Positions 23,428 through 23,707 of a stretch of DNA of 23,707 bases are shown here, one piece after another. Each line of letters begins with the position of its first letter. Position 1 is the first letter of the stretch. The notes beneath the pieces were generated by a model. The model did not search any database. It was not told where the DNA came from and saw only the letters and a program-made list of their open reading frames with translations. Source of the stretch: Collinsella aerofaciens (GTDB lineage Bacteria; Actinomycetota; Coriobacteriia; Coriobacteriales; Coriobacteriaceae); contig NZ_CAAKNY010000011.1 in assembly GCF_901212495.1 (NCBI RefSeq), positions 1 through 23,707 on the forward strand, given 5' to 3'. Both the position numbers and the translations under genes were made by a program.

Positions 23428-23655
23428 TGGACAAAAAATGGCAAATATGAGTACTGTTGCCGAAATAGTTGCATTAATTTGCGTTCATTTATTGGCTTCT
23501 AATGAGAACATTTCTCGTTAAGAGCCAATTTTATCGAACATTTGGGGAGATACGTCAGCTCGCCCGGCTGACCGCCGTGTCTAAAAGCCTCAAAAATGCC
23601 CCAAATTGCTGCTACTAAAATGGTAACAGTACTCATATTTGATGTTTTTTGACCA
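23428..23655. mobile_element. 228-bp AT-rich element with 34-bp terminal inverted repeats (MITE-like)
   Basis: Terminal arms at 23428-23461 and 23622-23655 are complementary at 29 of 34 positions, with a perfect 17-bp core CAAATATGAGTACTGTT. Inside, 23491-23507 and 23513-23529 form a second stem (14 of 17 pairs), and TTTGGGG/CCCCAAA segments can also pair. It is clearly AT-richer than the chromosome and has no supported gene. A MITE or a structured RNA are both possible. No target-site duplication can be read with confidence. Confidence 0.65.
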
Positions 23656-23681
23656 CAGCCATTTGCAGACCCCCAGGCTAC

Positions 23682-23707
23682 TCATTGGGGACAGACTTAA
23701 ATGACCA
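23682..23707. repeat. Partial GGGGACA-type repeat at the window edge
   Basis: TCATTGGGGACAGACTTAAA resembles the left part of the repeats at 3421-3465 and 21201-21245. It is cut by the end of the window. Confidence 0.6.

Overview
The window is about 23.7 kb of GC-rich, densely coding bacterial chromosome. High GC, Asp/Glu/Ala-rich proteins, strong GGAGG-type ribosome binding sites, encoded CCA on the tRNA and many dispersed palindromes suggest an actinobacterial gut lineage of the Coriobacteriia, most like Collinsella. This placement is recognition from memory of protein style, not a database result.

Layout. (1) 1-3410, + strand: the distal half of a histidine operon, hisH-hisA-hisF-hisI-(75-aa protein)-hisE. 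A convergent PHP-family phosphatase (3568-4479, -), a candidate histidinol-phosphatase, follows. (2) 4758-6755, +: a stand-alone C-terminal LarC domain, a YfcE-type phosphodiesterase and MazG, i.e. metal-cofactor and nucleotide housekeeping. (3) 6795-8162, -: an AAA+ ATPase with a DUF4143 nuclease-like tail. (4) 8536-11806, +: enolase with a strong terminator, a DivIC/FtsB-like septum protein and a Ppx/GppA phosphatase. (5) 11962-13263, -: a second DUF4143 ATPase, followed by a duplicated tRNA-tail/terminator segment and tRNA-Leu(UAA), then a membrane-anchored TPR-like protein. (6) 14641-15314, +: an orphan PTS IIB protein and a VOC-fold protein. (7) 15587-18203, -: a DUF4342 membrane protein, an OmpR-type regulator and a sensor kinase, apparently one operon. 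(8) 18761-19811, +: a small membrane protein and a metallophosphoesterase, convergent with glutamyl-Q tRNA(Asp) synthetase (-). (9) 21370-23313, +: a DUF2207 membrane protein with a Gly-rich tail.

Most genes are ordinary core genes. The unusual material is in the gaps. Both DUF4143 ATPase genes are preceded by three direct repeats with an exact 33-bp period lying over the promoter. The two loci have different repeat sequences but the same architecture, which suggests each ATPase gene carries its own operator or recognition array. This is the best candidate here for an undescribed system. The gaps also hold four families of dispersed palindromic or terminal-inverted-repeat elements (arms of about 20-35 bp), some placed exactly at convergent gene ends, and a 75-bp direct repeat built from the tRNA-Leu 3' end plus its terminator.
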